DNA of 64,000 nucleotides from Viscum album. Lineage: Eukaryota > Streptophyta > Magnoliopsida > Santalales > Viscaceae. The position numbers were made by a program, and so were the translations under genes. Positions 1 to 10,851 of this stretch are shown here, in pieces. The notes under the pieces were generated by a model. That model ran no database searches, was not told the origin of the DNA, and saw only the letters and a list, made by a program, of their open reading frames with translations. Position 1 is the first letter of the stretch. Each line of letters starts with the position of its first letter. The stretch spans positions 957,564,097 through 957,628,096 of the forward strand of contig OY728121.1 in NCBI GenBank assembly GCA_963277665.1. Direction: 5' to 3'.

Positions 1-187
1 CATAAATTTGGAATTTATTTTTAAAATTATTATTGAGGGTACCACATATTATTGGACAACCTCCAAAACATAAAAATAGCACCAAGATCTCTAATGAAAT
101 ATTATCTTCAATAGAAATATTGTGGGACAACCCGGATAGATATTATATTATCCCATAGATAGAATCAAGATCATTGGTCAATCATAA

Positions 188-240
188 GATCCCCCATCAT
201 GAAATATATTGATAATTCATCCCACATCCACTCTAGACCA
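188..240 (-). pseudogene. Integrase core remnant (Ty3/Gypsy)
   Basis: On the minus strand a short stretch reads WMWDELSIYFMMGD. It resembles the block around the first catalytic aspartate of plant Ty3/Gypsy integrases, where a W-K-W tripeptide precedes M-D-F and G-L-P; here the aspartate position reads Y. Further toward position 1 the strand continues with sequence alignable to the next integrase block (the segment before the SDRD motif), but with stops. The element is dead at this site. Confidence 0.55.
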
Positions 241-819
241 CTTGATGTTAGAACAAACAAGCTGGTACCTAGTACTCTGCCTTCACATTTATATAGTTGA
301 TCCAAGATAAGATAAACTAAAAAAACTATTTTATATATTCTCAATAGAACTAATTCATGAGGTCTTTACCAATGTTTTTGCTCAAGGATGTACAATTAGG
401 GGTGAAGCATGGAACACCGTCAACACCTCCTATCACATTAATACGGGTACCACTATCAGTTTTTGAAAGTGGATGACATATTCCATGTGTTCAGAATAAC
501 CATATGGCTCATCGACTGAGGATATCTAATGAAACAAAACCTCACAATTTATTTCTCTCAGAATTGACTCCCTTATATGATGAAGAAATAGAGGGGCCCA
601 AAAAATTTATTAAAGATAAGATAAATCTTGATCATCAATTCAAGAAAACTGTAATGAATCCATCTATTTAGACACATCCCATAATAGGTATAAATAATAA
701 ATCCTTATAAATGAATTATCAACCATATTTAACATTCCTAAAGTATATACTATCTCAATGTCATAATATTGTGGTAAATATATCCATATTCTTTACCTCA
801 TGTTAATATATTTCTACGA

Positions 820-890
820 AAATTTATATAAGAGAATCTTATGGTCTATAAAGACCATGAACCACTTCATAAGAAGGTAGTGTCTCCATG
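820..890 (-). pseudogene. RNase H domain remnant (Ty3/Gypsy)
   Basis: The minus strand encodes WRHYLLMKWFMVFIDHKI and a few further residues. This matches the conserved W-R-H-Y-L-x-G ... T-D-H-x-x-L-K-Y block at the end of the plant Ty3/Gypsy RNase H domain. The block lies between the RT remnant (1,442-1,640) and the integrase remnant (188-240) in the expected order, which supports a single decayed pol. The flanking frame is interrupted. Confidence 0.65.
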
Positions 891-1441
891 TCATTAATTT
901 TGACACAACTGTTTCTGATTCCTAATTATATTTTGTGTAGTTCTTATGATGGGTTCTCTTCTTTCTCAACCCATAATAAATCACTAACTTCCATCAAACT
1001 ATCTCATAGGACACCACATCTCTAGATTCATATTAGAACACAATACACTTGAATCCACCCCCTTAAATATTTAGAGATAGATCACTGATAAATGATTACA
1101 TTAGCTCCTAAAAAACCCTTCGGTATCTTACTAACATAATTAATGGATACTGATTTCGATAAGGATGGTCTTGAGGATCATAATATAGGATACTTTCCCT
1201 AAAAATATCTATCATTACACTATTATCCAAATGAATCTCTACTGCACCAACATGCTCATTGTTGGCTCACCATTAAACACTTATTCTATTTTTTCTATGT
1301 CTAAAACTACTCCACAATTTGAGAATACATGTACTAGGAAGTGAAACACTCAAATATAGAACCAAAAAATAAATTTGTTTTCATTCAGTCGGTTCCCCAA
1401 TGTATGTGAAAAATAATAATGTAATTCATTGCACACTCATT

Positions 1442-1627
1442 CTATGATGATAAATTGATCATGATGTTTTTGATTAAGACAATAATGAACTGTTCTAATA
1501 ATTGAATAGTGATCTGGTTCATAAATTCCATGAACATAGTTTGGTCATTTTTCACACTAAAGGGAATCACCAAAAACATATAATGTCCACAAAGTCCTAA
1601 GAATAATGACATAATAATATCCAACAT
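1442..1627 (-). pseudogene. Reverse transcriptase remnant (Ty3/Gypsy)
   Basis: A 61-codon open stretch on the minus strand contains GHYMFLVIPF, then FMEFMNQ, then LEQFIIVLIKNIMI. These align with the RT blocks Y-x-F-x-V-M-P-F-G-L, F-M-x-L-M-N, and the catalytic F-I-D-D-I-L box. The catalytic box reads I-K-N-I here, so both aspartates are lost. The ATG is incidental; the real frame would start upstream. RT homology probably continues to about 1,800 with stops. Confidence 0.8.
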
Positions 1628-2640
1628 GCAAACCCAATATCAGTAATAGTCAAATCAATAACATACCCTCAAGAAAAATATCTCCCATTAAACCAATTGA
1701 AGAGGTAATTAATCCTCAAAAAGGTTATTTTTCTATGTCATCACATGATTCAGGTTTTTATATTCAATTCAATGTCTCAAAAATAGTGTCATCATTTTTG
1801 GTGAACAATATCAGAGCTATTCAGGGGGATCCACTGAGCTATATGAAATTGTTCTCCAAAAGGTCATAAAACTGAACCTTTAACTCCCTATGATCATCTA
1901 GGTACATACCATAAGACACTAAAGACAACAATGCAATTAGAGACTAAAAATAATCATTTAATTCAAACACATAATGAGGGGGAAATATATGAACCACATT
2001 AGAATAAAAATTCACATACTACACTATAATATAATGAAGCTAATGATCTAATGTTTCCACTACACATAGATGAAAACATTAAAACTGATAGGTAATTGGC
2101 TGAAAATCCAATTCTGAGGCCCTCTTCATATCAATCGAAGGTCCAACATTCCCAAAAATGCTAATCTTCACCCATCCTCTCAAAATCTGATCACTCTCTA
2201 ATTATATAATCCTATATAGGAGTGATATATGGATATACAATTCATAGCATGGATTTATTCTTAAGTATTAATCAAAACAACAATGAGTTCCCTTGACAAC
2301 CAATATCCATTAACCACAAGTTCATACCTTAGTAGATGTGGGTAAGACTATGATTTATTTCAGTATGAGTCTTTAGTTGCATTGGTTGAGCTATAGGGTC
2401 TACCAAAAGCTACAGCTTAATAAATGAGTATGTATAAATACAAATGAATGGGGTTTTCCAATATGTACAAGTAGATGTTTCAGTTTTGCGTAGAAACATA
2501 TCATACCTTGGATATTCTTTGGTGTTAATTACTCAAAACCTTTCATATCCCACTTCATTCCATGACACTAACTTCTTTACCTTTTTACCTAGCCTAGAAA
2601 TCTTGAGTGTGGAAAATTTTGAAATATAAAACCTAATAGG

Positions 2641-2949
2641 GAAGATTAATTAAATGTGAAAACATGAAAATAAAAACAGTAAAAAAATTAAACTTATTTC
2701 ATTTTAAAACACAAATTAAATCCTGCAAAATTACAGTATCATTATTGGAAATTTATAAAACAATTTTATATCGAAATTATAAATTCAATCATATTTTTAT
2801 CAAGCATGTAAAATTTAAATAATATTTAAATAGATTTTATATTTAAAATTTATAACGACAAACTATATTTCATCCAAAAATGTTTATATACATAGTAAAC
2901 TAGATTTCAACCAAATATAGAAAATTAACGTCAAATATATTTCTATTTA
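2641..2949. other. AT-rich stretch, nothing recognised
   Basis: Very AT-rich sequence with no ORF, tRNA-like or LTR-terminal signal that I can support. It separates the minus-strand pol remnant from the plus-strand E-family tail. Confidence 0.5.
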
Positions 2950-3927
2950 GCAAATTTTTGTAAGATCTCGAGTTTATATTCGAGGTAATGATTTTTTTAC
3001 ATATTATATTATTTTTTATGGCCTATGGTGAGTACCCATAGAGGTGTAGGGTGTATTAGGGGTTTCTGGTACTTTTTCAAATCCTGCAGCCTGACCTTTG
3101 GCAAAAACCATGGTAGGATACATGGTTAGTAGATACCGGGTAGGGAAGGCCACATGTCAGTCTATCCATGCGAGGCCTGGTTAGAGGGATGAAGGATCCT
3201 TCCTGGTTTGAGGATGATTTTTGGATTGAGGAGCACACCCATATGAGGGAATCTTTTTTTACATATCATTAGACATAGTTTACATAAGATTGGAAAACCA
3301 TGCACCCTAAAAATGCAAGGTGACCTCTTTACACAACAAAGTTTTAGGGTTGGTGCACGATTTGGCCAATCATGCAGAAAAAACATGTGGACCTATATTT
3401 CATTTGGAAATTACTATTTTTCCCATAAAATAATAATAACTATAAACTATTTATTTTTATTCCTCAATTGGATAACAATGAGGCCTGTGGAGATATATTG
3501 AGGGAAAAATCATTGTTTTTTACTCTCATTTCATGATATGGACTCAGAATTTAATGGTTTCAGTATTATTGGATTCTCAATGGTGTGTTATTCATTCCAT
3601 GTATGTTTTTATTCAATTGTAATGGTATCAATGGTGTTATTTAAGCGAGATCTAATATGTCATATTTTTTACTTTCGTCTTCCTTTTGTCGTTTTTCTCT
3701 CGATAGGGATAGAATAAGTGGTGGATATTGTATGAGTACCATACACTGGACCTACAATAGGTGGTTTATACATTTCCCTTAAGAATTGGTGTTTTAGAAG
3801 AAGGGTTCATTTTTCTATGCACTGTAAATTCTAGAGGTGCCACTTTAACGTGTTAAATGAATAAATTGAATGAACTAGAATATGTTAGGGATACCCACTA
3901 GTTCCATTGAGTTTTTTGGAGGTTTTT
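2950..3927 (+). mobile_element. 3' tail of an E-family chromovirus (left part, split by element T)
   Basis: This stretch aligns along its length with 45,360-46,325, the spacer between the pol end and the 3' LTR of element E. Shared landmarks include a GTATTAGGGGTTTCTGGT-like block followed by GCCTGACCTTT, a block around ACCATGCA, and ATGAGGCTTGTGG-like sequence. Its first bases resemble the conserved end-of-pol sequence of Tekay-like elements (TCGAG ... TCGAGG). The alignment continues across the T insertion into 27,862-27,908 and then enters the E LTR. Short ORFs on either strand here are not shared between the two copies and look incidental. Confidence 0.65.
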
Positions 3928-4329
3928 TGTAATGAACAAAACCCCAGTAACATAGATCCACTGCCATAATTTTTTATATTAAAATAAGATACATGAAATC
4001 AAATCCAAATGGGATGAATAGCTTAGTTGTTATGTTAACCAAGATATCTATATGGAATTCAAATTATAATTTATACATAAAAGATATAATGAATTTTCAT
4101 TGATAGCACCATTATTTCCCGTAGAACAACCTTGTTTAACAATAATAATAAAATTCATTGAAACCCTGGGAAAATAAAATATAAGAAAGCGGTGAGTTGA
4201 AATACCTAGTAAGGGTTAATTAAAACAGTGGAAATATGAATCGATGAGAATAATCAATACAGAAATGTTATATAATGGAAAAAATGTAATTTAATAAATA
4301 AAATTAGAATGAAATGCATTTATAGATTT
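3928..4329 (-). repeat. Element T left LTR (3' LTR), first piece
   Basis: Aligns with the first 400 bp of the right LTR (from 24,485). Shared blocks include ATAAAATTCATGGAAACCC-like sequence followed by GGGAAAATA and AGTAAGGTTTAATTA-like sequence. The alignment stops at 4,329 and resumes at 18,088, exactly where element L begins and ends. Confidence 0.7.
4325..4329. repeat. Target-site duplication of element L, left copy
   Basis: The sequence GATTT sits directly outside the left LTR of L and is identical to 18,088-18,092 outside its right LTR. Five bases is the usual duplication length for Ty3/Gypsy integrases. Confidence 0.75.
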
Positions 4330-7300
4330 TCTAACGACCCAAGTTTGACGTTTATGGACATTACATTTCCTTTGTGGAATACATAATACATTACACTACT
4401 ATAATCCCAAAGACTGCATTATATTAGTATCTTTTGAAACATATTACATAATCTCTTATCTTATAGAAAGATATTCAACATCTCCCATAAAGATCTTCCC
4501 CATTTTTCCTACCTAAATTCTTTCTTTATATATATTGGAAAAGAAAACATAAAAAGGGTTAGCTCAAATGATCAGTAAGTGTAAAAATTAAGAACATAAA
4601 ACAATCCATAGACATATGAATATAAAAACATGAACATAATGTCTAAATATCAAAATCAGGAGTCATGATATAAATCTTGGCAGTACGTAAGTCGTAGATC
4701 AAAAAGGAACATTAACCATAAAAAAATTGCATTGGCATAAGATAGAAAATTTGGAAAAAATAGCACATAATATGATTTCTATAGTAGCGAAGGAATGGTA
4801 TCCAATATCATCCTAGTGGAAAAAGTCCATTATTGAACTGGGTATACTTGTAGTTCCATCCATGTATAACTGAACTAGATTTACCTATCATTCTAGCCAT
4901 GTATTAGTGAACCATATTTACTTTCCATTCCAATCATGTCTATCTCATTAGATATGAATCTTTACCCATTGCATTAGAGGGAGATATAGGTCCCACCAAT
5001 CTCATAATTAAATCATTCTTACATGTCCCACATAAACAATCATTCAACATAGTGTAACCCCAAAATAAGTGGGTTTCGTAAACATCATTTCATCAAAACA
5101 TAATCTTTATAAAATATCATTCCATCGTTAAAATAATCAAATCATAGTACTAATTGGGATTGAAAAATGACTTTATTTAAATAGAATCATCTTATAGGGA
5201 AAATAATTTTGATAAAACATTTGAACTCAATTCTTGAGGAAAATATCCTTTCTTATTGAAAAATGTTTTCTTTTGTCAAAATGTAATGAAATTTTAAAAG
5301 AAAAGAATTTAATTGAAAATAAACATGAAATATTTTAAAATAAGATTCATTTAAGTAAGGTGTTATGAAAGCATAAAAATCCATTCATTCCATATAAGAT
5401 AATAAATAACATTCACATAGTACTTTGGTCAGAGAAGTCAAAATGTAATTCGCAAGGTAAAAGATTTAAAGATTCATTCCAAACCATAGAGTAAAAGTAA
5501 AATATAGGTAAGAATGAATTTAACCATTTTTATAATAATAATAAAAATTGTATGAAAAAAATTTACGAAAACATGGACTTGGATGATAAATATACCCCGA
5601 GTAAATTATTATATATAAACAATCATGGATAAAAATGGGATTTCAAAATTATCTCTTACCTTAAGTCTGATTTATTTCATATGAGCCAGAAACTCTTGTA
5701 GAGTGGGTTTAAAGATATTATTAACATGTAACAGAAATATAATAATATTTATGATATCATATATGATTCACTTTTGACATTATATGACTTGTTTATTTAT
5801 CAAATCCATGTTAAGGCAACGTTTTGAGTAACAATCATTTTATTTATTGAACTTTTTTGGACTTTTTATTCATGATATTATCACTTATATCATTATTTAA
5901 ATACATATATAATATAAAAATCGATTTATAAATCATAAATATTCAGTATAGAAATATATATAACCAATATATTAATGAAATGGAATACACCATTCATGGA
6001 GATGGTAGGTCATACCTACGCATGATCATTAATTCTTTTTTCTTATATAATTCAATGGAAGATTGTAAATGGAGTATATATATATATACAGTAGAATTAT
6101 TAATAATATATTTCATTCTTATTTAATATGTATACTTTCTAATTATTCTTTAATTGTTAATGTGGAGAATGAATCTCATCGTGTTGTGGATACGGTAATC
6201 CGTATGTATGCACGAGCGCCAATATCATTCACTTAATAGTGAAATTGTATGGAGTTGGATGGTAAATTATTTATACTGAATATTTATCATATTATATTAA
6301 TTATTTTCAAACATTATAATCATCATTGTACCCATATTAAATAAATATTGTTGAATAAAAAATTACACCACAACGTGGAGACAGCTAGTCGTACATACAC
6401 ACACATGGTGATATTAGTATTCACAGGATGGATAAAAGGATCTATAAGGTTTTTCCATAATTATAATAAAATTTCACAATGTATAATATAATGGATTTTT
6501 CAGTTTAGTATTGGAATAAAATATTAATAGAAAGTAGAATAAGAAAAGAATTTTGAAAGAGCTGCTGATAAAAAAATTACCTCTTTTTTGAGTATCTCAT
6601 TTTTATTTGAACAAATGGTCTCTCTGGTATGAATGTTTCCCAATGCATGGACTCTAGGATTATGGTTGAGATTTTTTGAGCTTATTTGATATGATTTTCG
6701 ATGATCCAAATAAATTTAATGGTGTTTTTAAGTAAGTAGATGCAGATGCCTTTTATAAGAGGGAGGAGGGGTACTTTTGGAAAGTCAAGAAATATTAATT
6801 TATTATAAATTTATATTCAGTTTATAATGGTCCCCAAATCATTTATTTACATTATAATATTTGTATGGGTAGAAATAATCTCATCCAAGGAAATTTGGAT
6901 ATGTTTTGATTTTATTTTAAACTATATAACTTTTATTTATCCTTATTTAATCGATTTAATTTTATTTGGGGTTACAATATTCTATACATTAAATGGTTAT
7001 AATTATTTATTTATTTGTTGTCAATTGTTCATAATTGGATACCTGAAGAAATTTTAGATCTTATAATTTCACTTTGTAATATTTAATATTTTTTGTGACT
7101 TTTAAATAATTTAATAATATGTTATTTTTATGAAATTTCAATTGTGTAAATTTAGACACTATCCATTTATTTGACTTAAAATAAAATCCACATAGAAGAT
7201 AAATTTGAACTAAAATATTTAATAAACTGCTAACATGTCAAATCCACCTTGAAAATTTGTGTAAAACATTAATTATTTCATACGATATTTCTTTTAATAT

Positions 7301-8756
7301 TTTAAAACTATTTATTTTATATTTATATCAATAAAATAATTTCTACGTCACTATTGTGACACCATTCATGGAAATTACTTAATCTATAAAAATATAAATA
7401 AATTAAAATGATCTAGATAATACCTCATATTTCTGGAGACTTTCTATTCTATGTTTAACATGTGTGTCACTACATTAAAATTATTATACTTATAACATAT
7501 ATGTGAGTGACATGTTGTCACATTCAATTGTTTTAATTATAATTACATAAAATTCATGGAAAAAGTCTATTAAATAAATAAATTTCAACCCTTAGGTGAT
7601 ATTTACCAAATTTAATTAATCCAATAGAATTTTGGTAGGTTTTAAGGTAATTTTATTATCTTTATCAAATTATTGTTTACCCTAATTTACCAGATTTATC
7701 TTTAACTGGTGTAAATAAAAATTATCACTATTATTATTCATAATATCTAAAAAAAGTATCCTATTAAAAAAATAAGGACCCAGTCATTCTAAATATGGTA
7801 TCTAATTTTCAAAATTCAAAAAAAATTGCACTAATTAATTTCTGTTGTCAAAACCAAAAAGAGGGTTTTCAAGAAAAAAAACTATGAAAAGATTGACATG
7901 TGTTTATATACAATTTAAATGATAGATAAATTAAAAAGAAAGTAATTGGATTAAATGAGAAAAATTATAATCTAACTAAACTTTAAAACCAATTAAAAAT
8001 ATAATCTATCTATAAAAATAAATTGGATGAGAAGGCAGTTTTCAATTAAAATGAAGTACTATTTACTATTTTTTCAAATATGAATTTTATCATAAAAATA
8101 CCAAAAATCCAACCAATGTAAGTTTTAATTTCCCACTCCCAAATAATACATTTAATTTTTTTAAATAGAATATATAAAAGTGTTAAAAAAGACTTAAAAT
8201 TGGTGCGCTATCAAAAGGCTGTAAAACTGCATTTAAAAAAAATAATTTTTTTTATCCGAAAAAATAGAATTTCATCTTATATCATGTTCTAGATAATATA
8301 ATTTTTTAATGATAATTTAATATAAAATTTAATATTTGGTTAGCACTATTCATAACAACTAGTTTATATCGCATTAAATAATAATATTTTATTAATATAT
8401 CATTATTTAGTGAAACCTGGTATTATGTACAACATAAGATATCGAGGAAGGTCGCTCTTACATGAAATTCAATACATGTAAGTGTTTTATTTAGTGAAAT
8501 AATCCTTTTTTTATGTATAACATAATCCAAATATAGTTATTTTATAAAATAAAAAAAATATATACTCAGTGTTGCGTGAAATGAATTCTATCATAAGAAC
8601 TTCAAATTGTGTGTAACACTTGCCAAGTATAGTGTTTCCTAGATAGAAACTTAATATGATGTTTTTTATAGTGAAATATAATCATTGGGTACTATACAAC
8701 ACAATTAATCAATGAAATTAAAAAGAAAAAATCTCATAAAATCTCACGGTGATACA
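4330..8756 (-). repeat. Element L left LTR (3' LTR), 4,427 bp
   Basis: Aligns collinearly with 10,852-14,026 and 16,826-18,087. Landmarks present in both include AAAGATCTTCCC, the three motif repeats near 6.0-6.4 kb (12.5-12.9 kb in the other copy), AATTGGATACC, TTACCCTAATTTACC, and a terminal TCTCATAAAAT. No ORF of note; open frames such as 6,827-7,057 are not conserved in the partner LTR. In minus orientation the U3 is toward 8,756. Confidence 0.85.
5980..6412. repeat. Three tandem motif repeats about 190 bp apart inside the L left LTR
   Basis: A degenerate core of about 45 bp recurs at 5,991, 6,180 and 6,371. Each copy has a TGGA (5,997, 6,187, 6,376; spacing 190 and 189), then a short G/T-A-C inverted-looking element such as TAGGTCATACCTA or ACGGTAATCCGTA, then a CATGC/CACGAG-like block. 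The sequence between cores is AT-rich and weakly similar, suggesting an old tandem triplication. The partner LTR keeps the same order at 12,498, 12,697 and 12,886. Confidence 0.7.
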
Positions 8757-8773
8757 TTATACCCCCTTAAAAT
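8757..8773 (-). other. Polypurine tract of element L
   Basis: On the minus strand the sequence ATTTTAAGGGGGTATAA lies immediately before the LTR start. This is the form of PPT typical of plant Ty3/Gypsy elements and primes plus-strand DNA synthesis. It fixes the left LTR as the 3' LTR. Confidence 0.7.
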
Positions 8774-9453
8774 GAATTTCTCACAACAAATAAATTGGGG
8801 TTATAAATGGTTTACTGCTTCAATGTTTATTTCCTATAAACCCACATCGTAAAAATTTATACTAAAAAATTTTAAAAAGGAAAGTTAGAAACATAATAGT
8901 TACCCAAAATTAATCATTACTAGTTTTCCACGTAAGAGACCATAGGTGGGAAGTGAAAACATGGATATGGAAGAAAATTATAACCATTGTGTTCTTATGA
9001 TTATTGATAGAGAACAATGTATAGATAAAGTTAAAAACTATAAATCCTAATATTGGAAATTATTTATGGGACTATATAATTAATTGGATAAGAAGGTACT
9101 AAGAAAACATATTAGGTTTTTAAGATCATTTCTTTAAAGTTAGAGAGTTTAATATGAGAATAAATACTTAATAGAATTTGGTACAATCTCTCCATTGTCT
9201 GTGCCTTGAAAATTTTCCACATCATATCTTATTTAATGAAATAAAGTTGAATTTTTAATTATTGTACATTTATTAGATCATTCAACATAATGATAAGGAA
9301 TTCAATCTATCTTTATTACAAAAAGTTTAGGACAAGTTATCAAATATATATAGGCCTATCTATGGTGATATTAATCGTATAAGGTTCCAAAAATAGATTT
9401 ATACTTCATATATCATACAGTTTATATAAAATATAACTAATTTATAATAACCA

Positions 9454-9532
9454 GGGACATCTAGTAGTCTAGTGGTAGGTGATAAATTATAGTCACACTT
9501 TGGTTGGGGGTTTGATTCTCATATCCTTGTCC
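9454..9532 (+). other. tRNA-like segment with A-box and B-box (possible SINE head)
   Basis: TAGTCTAGTGG at 9,465-9,475 fits the RNA polymerase III A-box consensus TRGYNNANNGG exactly. GGTTTGATTCT at 9,509-9,519 fits the B-box with one change. The segment starts GGGACAT and ends near TTGTCC, a poor acceptor pairing. The length (about 79 nt) and weak stems argue against a working tRNA gene. It may be the tRNA-derived head of a SINE, or an unrelated tRNA-like part of the interior of L. No poly-A tail or flanking duplication was identified. Confidence 0.35.
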
Positions 9533-10837
9533 AACATAATAGGTTTTCACCCATCCTATGGACTATCCTGTTTCTAAAACTATACTATTATAACATTCCA
9601 GAAATAATATTAAAAATATTTTAGCCTCAAAAAATAATATCTGATTTCCATTTTAATCTATTCCAACCTTTAGGCTTATCCAAAATTCTTTTGTCCAAAC
9701 TCACAGTACAAAAAAAACCACTAACATAGAGGTCAGATAACAAACATGTGAATACCATCATTTATACACCATATATCATAAGATATATCTTATTGTTCAC
9801 ATTCCAAAAATTTGAATGACATCCTCATGAATTCTCTTGAGTAATGGTAATTACCTAAATTTCCAAATATCCTTATTGAAAACATGTCTGTTTCCTTATT
9901 CTAAAATTTATTGGATATATTTCTTAAGTCCGAAAAAATGGTATACATCATCCATGATTGCATAACCCACATGTAAATAACTCAATAATTAGTTCCTAAG
10001 TAACTATAATCATCCAATTTACATATTCAAATACAAAATATTTTTATCCAAACTTCATTTCTTGATCATAAGGGAAATATTAAGGGTTATCTTTCCCTTA
10101 ATCATGTGTTCTCCAAGTATATCACATTACCATTAAATCACCTTTTTGGATCCTTATAACTATTAAAAAGACCATTTCCAATCCTTAATTAAAACAAATA
10201 CTAAAAACACTTATATATTTCATGATTCATATAGAAAAATATTTTATCTCCAAAACATATACACCCCTGTCATCCATCTTTATTCTTAAACCATTACTCA
10301 GGAACCATCATCTTCATCTTTCCTAAAATATGAATCATATCTTAAGGTTTCTCAAACTCATGCTTCCTAGGTTTAATGTAAACTATACTGGAAGAACATA
10401 ACATAACTTTTGCATGTCATATAAAATAACATTATCCATATATGTATGACCAATACTCATACAATCGTCAGGATTCAGTTCATAACATTTCCACTTATTA
10501 AATCTATCTACATTTTCCCATAATTTCCACATATATAACATTCTATGCTAGACTATGTTCTATATTTTTCCTGATATCAACTAAGAACAGAATAAAATGT
10601 GTGAGAGAAATATATCTGATACTGAGAATAAATAAGTAAGGTAAATTAATTATAATATTTCAATATATGATATATTTGGTTTAACTCTAGGTTAGTCAAT
10701 ATTATCAAAAATACCATATAATTATAACCTATAATTAGACATCTCTTTAGGACATCCCTAGAACTATCCCTAGAAATATGTATAGGGATCTCTCTAAATA
10801 CATCACATCCTAGTTTCCAAATGATATCTAAAACTTC

Positions 10838-10850
10838 GCTCTAATAACAA
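10838..10850 (-). other. Primer-binding site of element L (initiator tRNA-Met)
   Basis: On the minus strand TTGTTATTAGAGC matches the plant initiator tRNA-Met PBS form TTGGTATCAGAGC at 11 of 13 positions. It lies next to the inner end of the right LTR, marking that LTR as the 5' LTR. Confidence 0.65.
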
Positions 10851-10851
10851 A

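Larger units (their letters stand above)
1..2640 (-). mobile_element. Decayed Ty3/Gypsy pol fragment, truncated by the window edge
   Basis: Read on the minus strand, this region carries pol domains in the normal order RT (right), RNase H, then integrase (left), with many stops and frameshifts. Three blocks are recognisable and listed separately. The part at about 1,900-2,640 should hold gag, protease and the start of RT, but I could not align it with confidence. No LTR or target-site duplication is visible for this copy; its left end lies outside the window and its right end is somewhere in AT-rich sequence near 2,640. It runs opposite to the E-family tail at 2,950, so it is probably a separate insertion or an inverted remnant. 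A chromovirus or related Ty3/Gypsy clade is likely, but the clade cannot be fixed. Confidence 0.7.
8757..10851 (-). other. Non-coding interior of element L
   Basis: 2,095 bp between the LTRs of L. All six frames are closed by frequent stops, and no RT, integrase, protease or intact CCHC knuckle is visible. A weak cysteine-glycine stretch on the minus strand near 9,680-9,710 could be a gag relic but is too poor to call. A tRNA-like segment is noted at 9,454-9,532. The remainder is AT-rich. Confidence 0.65.

Noticed and set aside
3162..3501. Overlapping ORFs on both strands in the E tail
   Set aside because: The aligned copy at 45,500-45,900 does not keep either frame.
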